Source: Pelagibacteraceae bacterium AG-390-O04 (GTDB lineage: Bacteria > Pseudomonadota > Alphaproteobacteria > Pelagibacterales > Pelagibacteraceae). From it: a DNA stretch of 64,000 nucleotides. Where the stretch lies: NCBI GenBank assembly GCA_003278065.1, contig QCHE01000001.1:1-64000 (forward strand), given 5' to 3'. Positions 24,011 to 32,429 of the stretch are shown here, in pieces. Within the stretch, counting starts at the first letter, position 1; each line of letters starts with the position of its first letter. A program made the position numbers and the translations under genes. The notes beneath the pieces were generated by a model. That model did no database searches. It saw only the letters and a list, made by a program, of their open reading frames with translations, and was not told the origin of the DNA.

Positions 24011-24069
24011 GCAGGCATTTGAACTATATTGTGCGCCTAGCATAATGCTGAAGCACTAAAAAAGTGAGG
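24011..24069 (+). promoter_or_regulatory. SAM-V-type riboswitch overlapping the Shine-Dalgarno site
   Basis: P1 is AGGC (24013-24016) with GCCT (24035-24038). The loop reads ATTTGAACTATATTGTGC. A small AGC/GCT hairpin follows at 24039-24049. GCAC (24053-24056) pairs with GTGC (24031-24034), and AGT (24063-24065) with ACT (24023-24025), giving a SAM-II-like pseudoknot. The pseudoknot ends on GTGAGG (24064-24069), the ribosome binding site of the next gene, so SAM would block translation. SAM-II/SAM-V tandems of this kind are known from Pelagibacter and marine metagenomes. Confidence 0.85.
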
Positions 24070-24075
24070 ATATTT

Positions 24076-24984
24076 ATGGACATTAATTTTTTTAAACAAA
24101 CTAGAATTTTAGATGGAGGAATGGGGCAAGAACTTCTTGCAAGAGGTATGGAACCTAATGGAACTTTGTGGAGTGCAAATGCATTGCTTCAAGACAAATA
24201 TCATCAACTATTACTGGATACCCACCTAGACTTCATTAAAGCTGGTGCAGAAGTGATTGTCACAACTACATTTACCACTAGGAAGTTAAGATTAAGAGAT
24301 AATAATGTAGAGGATAAATTTGAGTATCTAAATAATAAGGCAGGTGAAATTGCTCAAAAAGCAAAAAAACTCTATCCAAATACATTGATAGCTGGAGGGT
24401 TGCCACCTCAATATTTAACCTACGAAACTGACACAAGACCCGAAAATGAAATCAGGGATAATTTCTATCATCAAGCAAAAATACTTAATCCATATGTAGA
24501 TTTTTTTTATTTCGATGTTTTAAGCAGTGTTAAAGAATTTAAAATTGCAATCGAATGTATAAAAGAATTTGATAAACCATATTTAATTGGGGCCCACATA
24601 TCAGAAGGCACAAAATTACCAAGTGGTGAAAGTATTTCAGAAATCATAAATAGAATAGATCATGATAAACTGCTTGGAATAATCTTATCATGCATATCAC
24701 CTGAAAATTATGATTTGAATCTTAAAGAAATAAAAAATTTAAATGTTCCATTTGGATTTAAATTAAATGGATTTATAAAAACTAATCCAAAACCAAATTA
24801 CACCGGTGCCTTTAAAAAAAGTAAAACAGGAAATCCAAATGAATTTTTAGGTCAACGTAAGGACCTGACCCCAGATAAAATGGCAGAGTTTGCAAAAAAA
24901 TTTAAAGAAGCAGGTGCGACTATTCTGGGTGGATGTTGCGAAACAAGGCCTTCACATATTAATGCTTTTTCAAAACTTAAATAG
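24076..24984 (+). CDS. bhmT: Homocysteine S-methyltransferase (BHMT/MmuM family)
   Basis: Transfers a methyl group to homocysteine to make methionine. In SAR11 the SAM-V-controlled member is taken as betaine-homocysteine methyltransferase. The 302-aa protein begins ILDGGMGQELLARGM after a short lead and ends with the zinc ligands in ILGGCCETRPSH; a third ligand is the Cys in ILSCISPENYD. I use ATG 24076 rather than GTG 24064, because that GTG lies inside the Shine-Dalgarno site GTGAGG. SAM feedback by two upstream aptamers fits a methionine-forming enzyme. Methyl donor (betaine, DMSP or S-methylmethionine) is unresolved. Confidence 0.88.
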   Translation: MDINFFKQTRILDGGMGQELLARGMEPNGTLWSANALLQDKYHQLLLDTHLDFIKAGAEVIVTTTFTTRKLRLRDNNVEDKFEYLNNKAGEIAQKAKKLYPNTLIAGGLPPQYLTYETDTRPENEIRDNFYHQAKILNPYVDFFYFDVLSSVKEFKIAIECIKEFDKPYLIGAHISEGTKLPSGESISEIINRIDHDKLLGIILSCISPENYDLNLKEIKNLNVPFGFKLNGFIKTNPKPNYTGAFKKSKTGNPNEFLGQRKDLTPDKMAEFAKKFKEAGATILGGCCETRPSHINAFSKLK

Positions 24985-24988
24985 TTTT
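24972..24988 (+). terminator. Short hairpin with T-run at the end of the methyltransferase gene
   Basis: AAAACT (24972-24977) and AGTTTT (24983-24988) pair around TAAAT, followed by two more T. It straddles the stop codon and the last bases of the converging EamA gene. Weak stem, so a tentative transcript end. Confidence 0.4.
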
Positions 24989-25864
24989 TTGGTAATCTGC
25001 TTTTCTAACAAAGTAAATTCCAATACAAACTGCAATTAATGAAATTAATACTTTGAAAGTAATTAATTCTTTTAAAAAGATATAACTTAAAATAGTTCCA
25101 AAAATTGGTATTAAATATGATACTTGTGATTGAAAAATAAGTCCATTATTTACTAAAATTCTAAATCTTAATAACCAAGCAATTCCTGTTGAAACTAATC
25201 CAAGATAAACTACCGAAATAGTTGAGTCTAACCTTGGATTTAACTCCCATGGTTGTTCTATAAAACTTACAAGTGGAATTAAAATAATTGTGGCCCAAAT
25301 CAAAATTGATCCTGTTACATTTTCATTTTTTTTCTTACTTATTTTTAAGGTTAAAACACCACCTACAACATAACATGTGGAACCTAATAAAATTAATAAC
25401 GCTGATATGAAATTATTTTCATCAATTAAAAGATTATCAGAAAATAAAAATATGATTCCTGAGAATCCAATTAAAATTCCTATAGTTTTTATAAAATTAA
25501 ATTTTTCGTTTTTTGTATAAAAATGTGCGAGCACTGTTGAGCTTAAAGGAGTGGTGGACATTAAAATTGCTGCTAAATTACTTTGGACTGATTTTACTCC
25601 ATAAGCTATAAGAAAAAATGGAGCAACTAAGTTAATAAAACCTATCATCGCAAACCAATGCCAATCTTTAGAAAATGCTTCAATCTTAATATTCTTAAAA
25701 TAACATAGTAATAAAACTGGAATTGCTCCAAAAAAAACCCTAAGGAAAGCAATCGTTACAGGTCCAAATGAATAAGTTGCAATTTTTATATTAAAAAAAG
25801 CAGATGCCCAAATTAAAGCAAGTAAAACTAATAATAAATAATCTAATAACTTTGGTTGTTTCAT
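24977..25864 (-). CDS. EamA/DMT-family transporter (RhaT-like)
   Basis: A 295-aa membrane protein with ten hydrophobic helices in two EamA repeats. Family features are the first-helix ALIWASAFFNIKIATYSFGP (about 17-36) and, in the second repeat, STISVVYLGLVSTGIAWLLRF. Such carriers export amino acids, their metabolites or other small molecules. It overlaps the upstream YbaK gene by four bases (same strand) and converges with the methyltransferase over eight bases. Substrate unknown. Confidence 0.88.
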   Translation of the reverse strand: MKQPKLLDYLLLVLLALIWASAFFNIKIATYSFGPVTIAFLRVFFGAIPVLLLCYFKNIKIEAFSKDWHWFAMIGFINLVAPFFLIAYGVKSVQSNLAAILMSTTPLSSTVLAHFYTKNEKFNFIKTIGILIGFSGIIFLFSDNLLIDENNFISALLILLGSTCYVVGGVLTLKISKKKNENVTGSILIWATIILIPLVSFIEQPWELNPRLDSTISVVYLGLVSTGIAWLLRFRILVNNGLIFQSQVSYLIPIFGTILSYIFLKELITFKVLISLIAVCIGIYFVRKADYQKTI

Positions 25865-26340
25865 TCTGTTATTTCTTTTATTGAACCATTAGTTATTTTT
25901 TGTAAGTCTACAAAATTTATTTCAAATACACAGTTAGGGTGTCCTGCGGCTGCAAAAAGAGATGTGAATCTTTCTAAGGAATTGTCTATAAAAATATCAA
26001 TTTTTTTTAAATGGCCAATTGGTGATACTCCTCCAATAGTAAAACCAGTAGAATTTTTGACATCATCAGCAGATGCCATAGAAGCATCTTTAATATTTAA
26101 TGTTTTTTTAATTTTATTGAGTGAAGCTTTTTTATCTCCTGCTACTAGAAACAATGTAAAAGAGTTTTCTGTTTTAAAAAGTAGGCTTTTAACAATTGCT
26201 CCAATTTCACAACCTAAAGATGCAGCAGCATCATTGGCTGTTCTTGCAGAAGTGTCCAAAACTATAATTTTTTTTGATGGGTTAAAATCCCTTAAAATTC
26301 TCTCAACTCTTTTAACTGGTTCTTTGCTTAATAAAGTCAT
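25861..26340 (-). CDS. YbaK/ProX-family aminoacyl-tRNA deacylase
   Basis: A 159-aa YbaK/EbsC-domain protein. It hydrolyses mischarged tRNA in trans, commonly Ala- or Cys-tRNA(Pro). Landmarks are AASLGCEIGAIVKSLLFKT (about 39-57), LVAGDKKASLNKIKKTL with the conserved Lys (about 66-82), and FTIGGVSPIGH (about 101-111), which forms the amino-acid pocket. The stop overlaps the EamA start by four bases, so the two genes are coupled. It is divergent from glnA across 141 bases. Which tRNA it edits is not decided by sequence. Confidence 0.88.
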   Translation of the reverse strand: MTLLSKEPVKRVERILRDFNPSKKIIVLDTSARTANDAAASLGCEIGAIVKSLLFKTENSFTLFLVAGDKKASLNKIKKTLNIKDASMASADDVKNSTGFTIGGVSPIGHLKKIDIFIDNSLERFTSLFAAAGHPNCVFEINFVDLQKITNGSIKEITE

Positions 26341-26383
26341 TATTCAACTTTAAATTGTTAGTTATTTTAAACATTTAATTATA

Positions 26384-26408
26384 CACTTATGTGATAATTG
26401 CATAGGTG
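26384..26408. promoter_or_regulatory. Inverted repeat in the glnA/YbaK divergent region
   Basis: CACTTATG (26384-26391) and CATAGGTG (26401-26408) are inverted copies with one mismatch, nine bases apart, about 75 bases before the glnA ATG. Centre-to-centre spacing of 17 bases suits a dimeric regulator. The regulator is unknown; a nitrogen-responsive NtrX-type protein is one idea only. Confidence 0.4.
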
Positions 26409-26481
26409 TTATTAACTAAAAGAACATTATTTATCAGTCTTTTTTTGTTAATACAACTCGCAGAATTACATAGGAGAAAAA

Positions 26482-27888
26482 ATGAGCACTAAAGATGTTT
26501 TAGAATTTATAAAAGATAAAGAGGTAGAATTTGTAGACTTAAGATTTACTGATCCAAGAGGTAAATTACAACATCTTACCATGGATGCTTCAGTAGTAGA
26601 TGAAGATATGTTGAAAGATGGTGTATTCTTTGATGGTTCATCAATTGCTGGATGGAAGGCGATTAATGAGTCTGATATGATTTTAAAACCTGATACTTCA
26701 AGATTTTTTTTAGATCCTTTTACATCTCATAACACTGCAGTTTTATTTTGTGATATTTTAGACGCTGTAAAGAAAACTCCTTATGAAAGAGATCCTAGAG
26801 GTGTAGCAAAAAAAGCTGAGGAATATTTAAAATCTTCAGGTATTGGGGATAAAGCTTTTTTTGGTCCTGAACCTGAATTTTTTGTTTTCGATGATGTAAG
26901 AATTAAGAATGATATGAATGAATGTGGTTTTAAGATTGATAGTAAAGAAGGTCCATACAATTCTGGTAAAGAATACGAAAATGGAAATATGGGCCATAGA
27001 CCTCCAGTAAAAGGAGGATATTTTCCAGTTCCTCCTGTTGATAGTGAACAGGACATGAGAGGTGAATATTTAAAAAATTTAAAAGATGTTGGTATTAAAG
27101 TAGAAAAGCACCATCACGAAGTAGCTCCAAGTCAACATGAGCTAGGTATGTATTTTGGTACTTTGGTTAATCAGGCAGATAATGTTCAGCTTTATAAATA
27201 TGTGGTTCAAATGGTAACTCATTCTTTTGGAAAAACAGCTACTTTCATGCCAAAACCAGTAGCTGGTGATAATGGATCAGGTATGCATATTCATCAATCA
27301 ATTTGGAAAGGTGATACACCTGTGTTTTCTGGTGATGCTTATGCAGGGTTATCTGAAACTGCATTACATTATATCGGTGGAATATTAAAACATGCAAAAG
27401 CAATAAATGCATTTGCTAATTCAACAACTAATAGTTACAAAAGATTAGTGCCAGGTTTTGAAGCTCCAGTATTATTAGCTTACTCAGCACGAAACAGATC
27501 TGCATCTTGTCGTATACCAATTACCTTAAGTAAAAAAGGTGCTAGATGTGAAATTAGATTCCCTGATGCCTCAGGTAATCCTTATTTAACTTTTGCTGCA
27601 ATGTTAATGGCAGGTTTAGATGGTATTAAAAATAAAATTCATCCAGGTGAATCTTTTGATAAAGATTTATATGAGCTGCCTCCTGAAGAAGTAAAAGCTA
27701 TTCCTACTGTTTGTGGATCTTTAAGAGAAGCTATGGAAAGTTTAGATAAAGACAGAGAATTCTTAACTCAAGGTGGTGTATTTACTGATGATCAAATTGA
27801 TGCTTACATAGCACTTAAATTTGAGGAAATTCATAAGTTTGAACATGCACCTCATCCAGTAGAGTTTGAGATGTATTACAGTAGTTAG
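26482..27888 (+). CDS. glnA: Glutamine synthetase, type I
   Basis: Makes glutamine from glutamate, ammonia and ATP. The 468-aa length is that of GSI-beta dodecamers. Landmarks are FDGSSIAGW (about 50-58), the metal and glutamate site [10 protein letters not shown] (about 130-139), [16 protein letters not shown] (about 258-273) and NRSASCRIP. The adenylylation Tyr is in [10 protein letters not shown] near 400, so covalent control by GlnE is possible. A GGAG site lies six bases before the ATG. The upstream inverted repeat may serve nitrogen regulation. Its stop lies inside a terminator hairpin. Confidence 0.97.
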   Translation: MSTKDVLEFIKDKEVEFVDLRFTDPRGKLQHLTMDASVVDEDMLKDGVFFDGSSIAGWKAINESDMILKPDTSRFFLDPFTSHNTAVLFCDILDAVKKTPYERDPRGVAKKAEEYLKSSGIGDKAFFGPEPEFFVFDDVRIKNDMNECGFKIDSKEGPYNSGKEYENGNMGHRPPVKGGYFPVPPVDSEQDMRGEYLKNLKDVGIKVEKHHHEVAPSQHELGMYFGTLVNQADNVQLYKYVVQMVTHSFGKTATFMPKPVAGDNGSGMHIHQSIWKGDTPVFSGDAYAGLSETALHYIGGILKHAKAINAFANSTTNSYKRLVPGFEAPVLLAYSARNRSASCRIPITLSKKGARCEIRFPDASGNPYLTFAAMLMAGLDGIKNKIHPGESFDKDLYELPPEEVKAIPTVCGSLREAMESLDKDREFLTQGGVFTDDQIDAYIALKFEEIHKFEHAPHPVEFEMYYSS

Positions 27889-27905
27889 TTATTAATTACT
27901 GTTTT
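27878..27905. terminator. Terminator overlapping the glnA stop codon
   Basis: ACAGTAGTTA (27878-27887) and TAATTACTGT (27893-27902) form a ten-pair stem (one G-U) around GTTAT, followed by TTTG. It includes the glnA stop and the last codons of the convergent small gene, a shared end for both. Confidence 0.7.
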
Positions 27906-28066
27906 GTAGTAGCAACTGAATCTTTATTAACACCTTTTTTAACTACGTAGTCTTGTGTGCCGTTAGCACCAGTTTCAACCTCTTTACGTAGATCTTTAAA
28001 GAAAGTTTTTTCTTTTAAAGAGTCCTTTAGGCCTTTAACAAGATTTTTAAATTCAAATTTATTCAT
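27896..28066 (-). CDS. Small hypothetical protein, about 56 aa
   Basis: A short frame ending next to glnA. I prefer ATG 28066 (MNKFEFKNLVKGLKDSLKEK) over the upstream GTG at 28081, which would add five residues and has no ribosome site. The product is basic and hydrophilic with a helical first half and a Thr/Gly/Val-rich end; no Cys, no membrane segment. I do not recognise it. The open frame, codon use and the shared terminator with glnA support a real gene, but its length leaves doubt. Confidence 0.5.
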   Translation of the reverse strand: MNKFEFKNLVKGLKDSLKEKTFFKDLRKEVETGANGTQDYVVKKGVNKDSVATTKQ

Positions 28067-28099
28067 GTAAATCTTATACACTAGATATGCATTTTACAC

Positions 28100-28136
28100 A
28101 ATACTGCTATGCAACTTATGGGATAGTATTTTTTCT
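28100..28136. other. Hairpin with T-run just beyond the suf operon stop
   Basis: AATACT and AGTATT at 28100-28130 form the base of a stem with further partial pairing (CTAT/ATAG), followed on the plus strand by six T. On the minus strand it lies directly after the last suf gene, without a T-run. It may protect or end the suf mRNA 3' end, or end a plus-strand transcript. Confidence 0.35.
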
Positions 28137-28470
28137 AGCTTATTTTAAAGGACTCTCCGCAGCCACAACGCTCTGTTTCATTGGGATTATTAAATACAAA
28201 ACTAGATGAAAATTCCTCTTTTTTATAATCCATTTCGGTTCCTAAAAGATACATTACTGCAGCTGAATCTATAAAAACTTTAACACCTTTATCTTCAATC
28301 AACTCATCATTGGGATTAATTTCTTTTGAATATTCCATTACATAAGACATTCCAGCACAACCACCTGATTTAACTGAAACTCTTACACCCAACGCACTTT
28401 TCTCAGCAGTAGACATAATTTCTTTTATTCTATTTGCAGCGTTATCACTTAATTTGATTATTGGGTTCAT
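28135..28470 (-). CDS. sufA: A-type iron-sulfur carrier protein (SufA/IscA/ErpA family)
   Basis: Carries and delivers assembled Fe-S clusters. The 111-aa protein has the three conserved cysteines: SGGCAGMSYVMEY near residue 38 and RCGCGESF near 103. It is the last gene of the suf operon, sharing base 28470 with sufT. Position supports SufA over the closely related ErpA. Confidence 0.93.
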   Translation of the reverse strand: MNPIIKLSDNAANRIKEIMSTAEKSALGVRVSVKSGGCAGMSYVMEYSKEINPNDELIEDKGVKVFIDSAAVMYLLGTEMDYKKEEFSSSFVFNNPNETERCGCGESFKIS

Positions 28471-28766
28471 TATAAATTTAGCTCCAATTTAGCTGCATCT
28501 GACATCATATCCTTAGTCCAGGGTGGATCCCAAACTAATTGTAAATCGACATCATCTATTTCCTCAACTTGCATTGCACCCTCTTTTACTTCTTTTGGTA
28601 AACTTTCTGCAACAGGACAATTCGGTGTAGTTAATGTCATCTTAATTTCAGCTTTACGACCATTCACTTGTATATCATAAATTAAACCAAGTTCATATAT
28701 GTTCACTGGTAATTCGGGATCATAAATTTTTCTAATTTCTTCAATTATTTTGTTTTTTACGTCCAT
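28470..28766 (-). CDS. sufT: SufT-like DUF59/MIP18-family protein
   Basis: A 98-aa DUF59 (MIP18) domain protein that helps Fe-S cluster maturation. It shows RKIYDPELPVNIYELGLIYD (about 12-31), MTLTTPNCPVAESLP with the conserved Cys near 49 and the end VQLVWDPPW-like LQLVWDPPWTKDMMSDAAK. It lies three bases after the SufU-like gene and overlaps sufA. Its place in a suf operon is standard for this family. Confidence 0.93.
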   Translation of the reverse strand: MDVKNKIIEEIRKIYDPELPVNIYELGLIYDIQVNGRKAEIKMTLTTPNCPVAESLPKEVKEGAMQVEEIDDVDLQLVWDPPWTKDMMSDAAKLELNL

Positions 28767-28768
28767 AA

Positions 28769-29233
28769 TTAATTTTCTGTGGTTATTTCTTTCCCATCAT
28801 TTTCCATTGCAGATACCAAAGTGTGCCATGATAAGGTAGCACATTTAACTCTCATTGGATATTGTTTAACACCTGATAAACACATCAATTTTGTTTTATC
28901 GTCCTCTTTTAAAATATTATTTTTAAGTTCAGGATTTTCTTTAATCATTCCTAAAAAATCCTCAATTATTTCTTTAGCTTCATTATCACTTTTACCTTTA
29001 ATCAAATCAGTCATTATAGAAGCTGATGCCATTGATATTGCACATCCACTTCCCTCAAAAGAAATATCCTCTACTTTTCTTTGGTCGTTTAGTTTTAGAT
29101 ATACATGCACATTATCTCCACATAATGGATTATTACCTTTTGCATCTTTATTAAAATTTTCTGTTTTTCCTAAATTTCTAGGATTTTTTCCATGCTCTAA
29201 AATTATTTCTTGATATAATTCTTTTAAGTTCAT
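28769..29233 (-). CDS. sufU: SufU/IscU-like Fe-S scaffold or sulfur-transfer protein
   Basis: A 154-aa IscU/SufU-fold protein. Its three Cys are in NPLCGDNVHVYL (about 35-46), SGCAISMASASIM (about 62-74) and KCATLSWHTL near 131, with a nearby Asp40. SufU proteins accept sulfur from SufS with zinc, while IscU builds clusters; the suf context and the spacing between the second and third Cys favour SufU. No sufE is visible, so this protein probably takes that role. It overlaps sufS by four bases. Confidence 0.9.
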   Translation of the reverse strand: MNLKELYQEIILEHGKNPRNLGKTENFNKDAKGNNPLCGDNVHVYLKLNDQRKVEDISFEGSGCAISMASASIMTDLIKGKSDNEAKEIIEDFLGMIKENPELKNNILKEDDKTKLMCLSGVKQYPMRVKCATLSWHTLVSAMENDGKEITTEN

Positions 29234-30450
29234 TTTAAATCAAAAATTTTTTTACAATTATTAATACCTTCATTTAACTTATCTAAATCATCTTTAGTGT
29301 TATAAACTCCTAATGATGCTCGCGCACTTGCGGGTATACCTAATTTGTCATGAAGTATTTGACAACAATGATGACCCGCTCTAATAGCAACTCCAGTTTC
29401 ATCCAGAATAGTTGCAATGTCATGTGGATGAACCCCCTCTACCGTAAAAGATAGAACTCCACCTCGCTCTTTTGGATTTCCAATTAGTTTCACAGAATTA
29501 TTCTTTTTTAAAATTTCTTGGCCGTATTCTATTAATTCTTTTTCATGTTTAATTATATTTTCAATTCCAATACTTTCTAAAAATTTTATTGATTGATCAA
29601 ACGCGATGACTTGAGCTGTAGCCATTGTTCCAGCTTCATACTTATTTGGAAGTTCACCATAAGAAATTCTATCTTTTTTAACTTCATTTATCATTCCTCC
29701 ACCTCCTTGGTATGGTGGAAGTTGCTCTAACCATTTCTTTTTTCCATACAAAACTCCAAGTCCTGTCGGGCCATACATTTTGTGACATGATATTGCATAA
29801 AAATCACAATCTAGATCTTGCATATCTAATTTTAAATGTGGTCCTCCCTGACATCCATCTACTACAACAACTATACCCTTAGAATGTGCTAATTGGGTTA
29901 TCTCTTTGATTGGTAAAACTGCACCAGTGACATTGGATAAATGAGTTATTGCTATTACTTTAGTTTTATCTGTAATTTCTTTTTCTATATTTTCAATTGG
30001 GATATCTCCATCTTCATTTATCTCAGCAAATTTTATTTTAATATTTTTAGATTTTCTTAAAAAATGCCACGGAACATAATTTGAATGATGCTCCAGCTCT
30101 GTAATTAAAATTTCGTCATTCGGCTCCAAAATTGCTTGACCTAGTGTATTAGCTACCAAATTTAAAGCTTCTGTAGCACCTTTGGTAAATACAATTTCAT
30201 TTTTATCTTTCGCATTTATATATTTTTGTACAGAGGTCCTTGTATTTTCATACAAATTAGTAGCTGCAACAGCTAAATAATGTATGCTTCTGCCTACATT
30301 TGAAAACTGTTTAGAATAAAAATCATTTATTCTATCTAGTACAAGCTTAGGTTTTTGAGAAGAATTAGCGCTATCTAGGTAAACTAAATCATTATTCTGA
30401 ATTTTTTCATCAAAAATCGGAAACTCTTTTTTAATATTATTTATGTTCAT
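29230..30450 (-). CDS. sufS: Cysteine desulfurase SufS
   Basis: PLP enzyme that takes sulfur from cysteine, giving alanine and a persulfide. The 406-aa class V aminotransferase fold has the PLP Lys in SCHKMYGPTGLGVLYG (about 221-236) and the catalytic Cys in RAGHHCCQ (about 357-364). It sits between sufD and sufU with a one-base overlap at 30450. Length and the short active-site loop are those of group II (SufS) desulfurases. Confidence 0.95.
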   Translation of the reverse strand: MNINNIKKEFPIFDEKIQNNDLVYLDSANSSQKPKLVLDRINDFYSKQFSNVGRSIHYLAVAATNLYENTRTSVQKYINAKDKNEIVFTKGATEALNLVANTLGQAILEPNDEILITELEHHSNYVPWHFLRKSKNIKIKFAEINEDGDIPIENIEKEITDKTKVIAITHLSNVTGAVLPIKEITQLAHSKGIVVVVDGCQGGPHLKLDMQDLDCDFYAISCHKMYGPTGLGVLYGKKKWLEQLPPYQGGGGMINEVKKDRISYGELPNKYEAGTMATAQVIAFDQSIKFLESIGIENIIKHEKELIEYGQEILKKNNSVKLIGNPKERGGVLSFTVEGVHPHDIATILDETGVAIRAGHHCCQILHDKLGIPASARASLGVYNTKDDLDKLNEGINNCKKIFDLK

Positions 30451-31694
30451 TATTTTAATCCAATAATATTTGTAATTAAGTTTTTTATTTCTACGTCTGT
30501 AATCTTTTCAACAACATCCATTAAAAACCCATTAATCAAAAGTTCTTTTGACTGTTGATAATTCAAACCACGAGACATTAAGTAAAAAATTGAATTTTCA
30601 TCTAAGCTACCAGATGCTGATCCGTGAGAACATTTTACATCATCAGCATAAATTTCTAATTCTGGTTTTGCATTAAACTCTGATGTTTCATCGAGTAGTA
30701 TTGCTTTACTCAATTGATATCCATCAGTTTTTTGAGCTTTTGAATTTACAAATATTCTTCCTTGATATGCAGATTTTGAATTTTTTCCAAGAACACTTTT
30801 AATAAGCTGATAACTTTTTGTGTTTTCCACTAAATGATTGATTGAAGTTCTGATTTCGTGTTGTTGATTTTCCTTTAAGGAAAAAATACCATTAATAAAT
30901 GCTGATGAATACTCACCATTTAAATTACAATTAATCTCATTTTTAAAATAATCTGAACCAGCAGATAATATAAATGTTTCTGAAATACTGTTATTGCCCT
31001 GTTCAATATTGTTAAAAGAGTATTTTAAATTATTATTTATAAATTTATCAATTTTATAGTTTTTAAGGATTGAGTCTTTTTCTAAATTGAAGTTGTAAAA
31101 AATATTAATAAAGTTTTTCGTTTTGGTATTAGCAAAATAATCAATAAGCTTTAAACAACTATTTTCGCCTAATTCAAAATCTAATCTCAAATTGATATTA
31201 GTTGACTTTATTTTATCATTTGTTGAATGATAAATTATTAAAGGTTTCTTTAAAGAATAATCTTTTTTAATTATAATTTTAAAAACTTTATAAGTAAATG
31301 CGCTATTCAAATCAATTAGTGAATTTTCATAATCAAATGATATATCTTTTTTAGTTTCATCAATTATTTCAATTTTATTTTGGTCTTCGACGTTAAAATC
31401 AATTTTTTCAATTTTTCCATTTATAAATATAATCTTATTATGCTCCAAACCATCGACTAAAATAGACGGATCAATTTTATTTGATTGTGAATAGTCATTG
31501 AAAAAACTTAAATCGCTAATATTCTTTTTTATAATCTGACTAATATCTAAAAACTTCCAATCTTCTTGCTTTCTATTTGGAAAACCATTTTTAATGAAAT
31601 TATTCAAAAAATTTTTTTTAAACTTAATTTCTTCGTGAGAAAATTTTGAAGTTTTTACTAATTTATCAAAGTCTGACTGTAATTGCTCGCTCAT
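30450..31694 (-). CDS. sufD: Fe-S assembly scaffold subunit SufD
   Basis: Partner of SufB and SufC in the SufBC2D scaffold complex, 414 aa. The C-terminal half carries the SufBD beta-helix signature around AYQGRIFVNSKAQKTDGYQ, then KPELEIYADDVKCSHGSASG with the conserved Cys and His. The N-terminal half is less conserved and Lys/Asn-rich. It lies between sufC (gap one base) and sufS (overlap one base). Confidence 0.94.
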   Translation of the reverse strand: MSEQLQSDFDKLVKTSKFSHEEIKFKKNFLNNFIKNGFPNRKQEDWKFLDISQIIKKNISDLSFFNDYSQSNKIDPSILVDGLEHNKIIFINGKIEKIDFNVEDQNKIEIIDETKKDISFDYENSLIDLNSAFTYKVFKIIIKKDYSLKKPLIIYHSTNDKIKSTNINLRLDFELGENSCLKLIDYFANTKTKNFINIFYNFNLEKDSILKNYKIDKFINNNLKYSFNNIEQGNNSISETFILSAGSDYFKNEINCNLNGEYSSAFINGIFSLKENQQHEIRTSINHLVENTKSYQLIKSVLGKNSKSAYQGRIFVNSKAQKTDGYQLSKAILLDETSEFNAKPELEIYADDVKCSHGSASGSLDENSIFYLMSRGLNYQQSKELLINGFLMDVVEKITDVEIKNLITNIIGLK

Positions 31695-32429
31695 TTAATT
31701 AAAAACTTCGTATCCTTTTTTTTCTAATTCGATTGCTAACTCTGGACCACCAGATCTTATTATCTTTCCATTCATTAAAACATGAACAAAGTCAGGTTTA
31801 ATGTAATCTAATAATCTTTGATAATGGGTTATTATTAAAAAGGAATTATCCTTATTTCTTAAAGTATTAACTCCATCTGCAACTATTTTAAGCGCATCTA
31901 TGTCTAGGCCTGAGTCTGTCTCATCTAAAATAGATAATTTTGGGGCTAACATGGACATTTGCAGAATTTCATTTTTCTTTTTTTCTCCACCTGAAAATCC
32001 AACATTTAATTGTCTATTTAGTTTTTCTTCGTCAAATTTTAATTCTTTAGCTTTTTCTTTAACAAGTTTTAAAAATTCGATCGCATCTAATTCTTTTTCA
32101 CCTCTTGCTTTTCTAATTGCATTTAAAGATGTTTTTAAAAATATGTTTGTATTTACACCTGGAATTTCCAATGGATATTGGAAAGCCAAAAATATTCCTT
32201 TATGGGCTCTTTCTTCAGTCTCAAGATCAAATAAATTTTTATTTTCAAACAAGATTTCACCTGTCACCTCGTAGCCTTTTTTCCCTGAAAGAATATTAGA
32301 TAATGTGCTTTTTCCTGATCCGTTTGGACCCATAATTGCATGAACTTCGCCAGGATTTATATTCAATGAAAAACCCTTTAAAATCGATTTGTTTTCAACA
32401 TTGGCATTTAAATTACTTATTTTAAGCAT
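31695..32429 (-). CDS. sufC: SufC ATPase
   Basis: ABC-type ATPase that drives SufB-SufD, 244 aa. Walker A is GPNGSGKST near 34-42, the signature GFSGGEKKKNEILQM near 148 and Walker B LSILDETDSGLD near 170. The SufC-specific ETDSGLDIDAL is present. No membrane partner is expected. Coupled to sufB by a shared base at 32429 (TAATG-like). Confidence 0.96.
   Translation of the reverse strand: MLKISNLNANVENKSILKGFSLNINPGEVHAIMGPNGSGKSTLSNILSGKKGYEVTGEILFENKNLFDLETEERAHKGIFLAFQYPLEIPGVNTNIFLKTSLNAIRKARGEKELDAIEFLKLVKEKAKELKFDEEKLNRQLNVGFSGGEKKKNEILQMSMLAPKLSILDETDSGLDIDALKIVADGVNTLRNKDNSFLIITHYQRLLDYIKPDFVHVLMNGKIIRSGGPELAIELEKKGYEVFN

Noticed and set aside
24064-24075. GTG at 24064 as start of the methyltransferase gene
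   Set aside because: The GTG is part of the GTGAGG Shine-Dalgarno site and the SAM-V pseudoknot; ATG 24076 has correct spacing and matches the family N-terminus.
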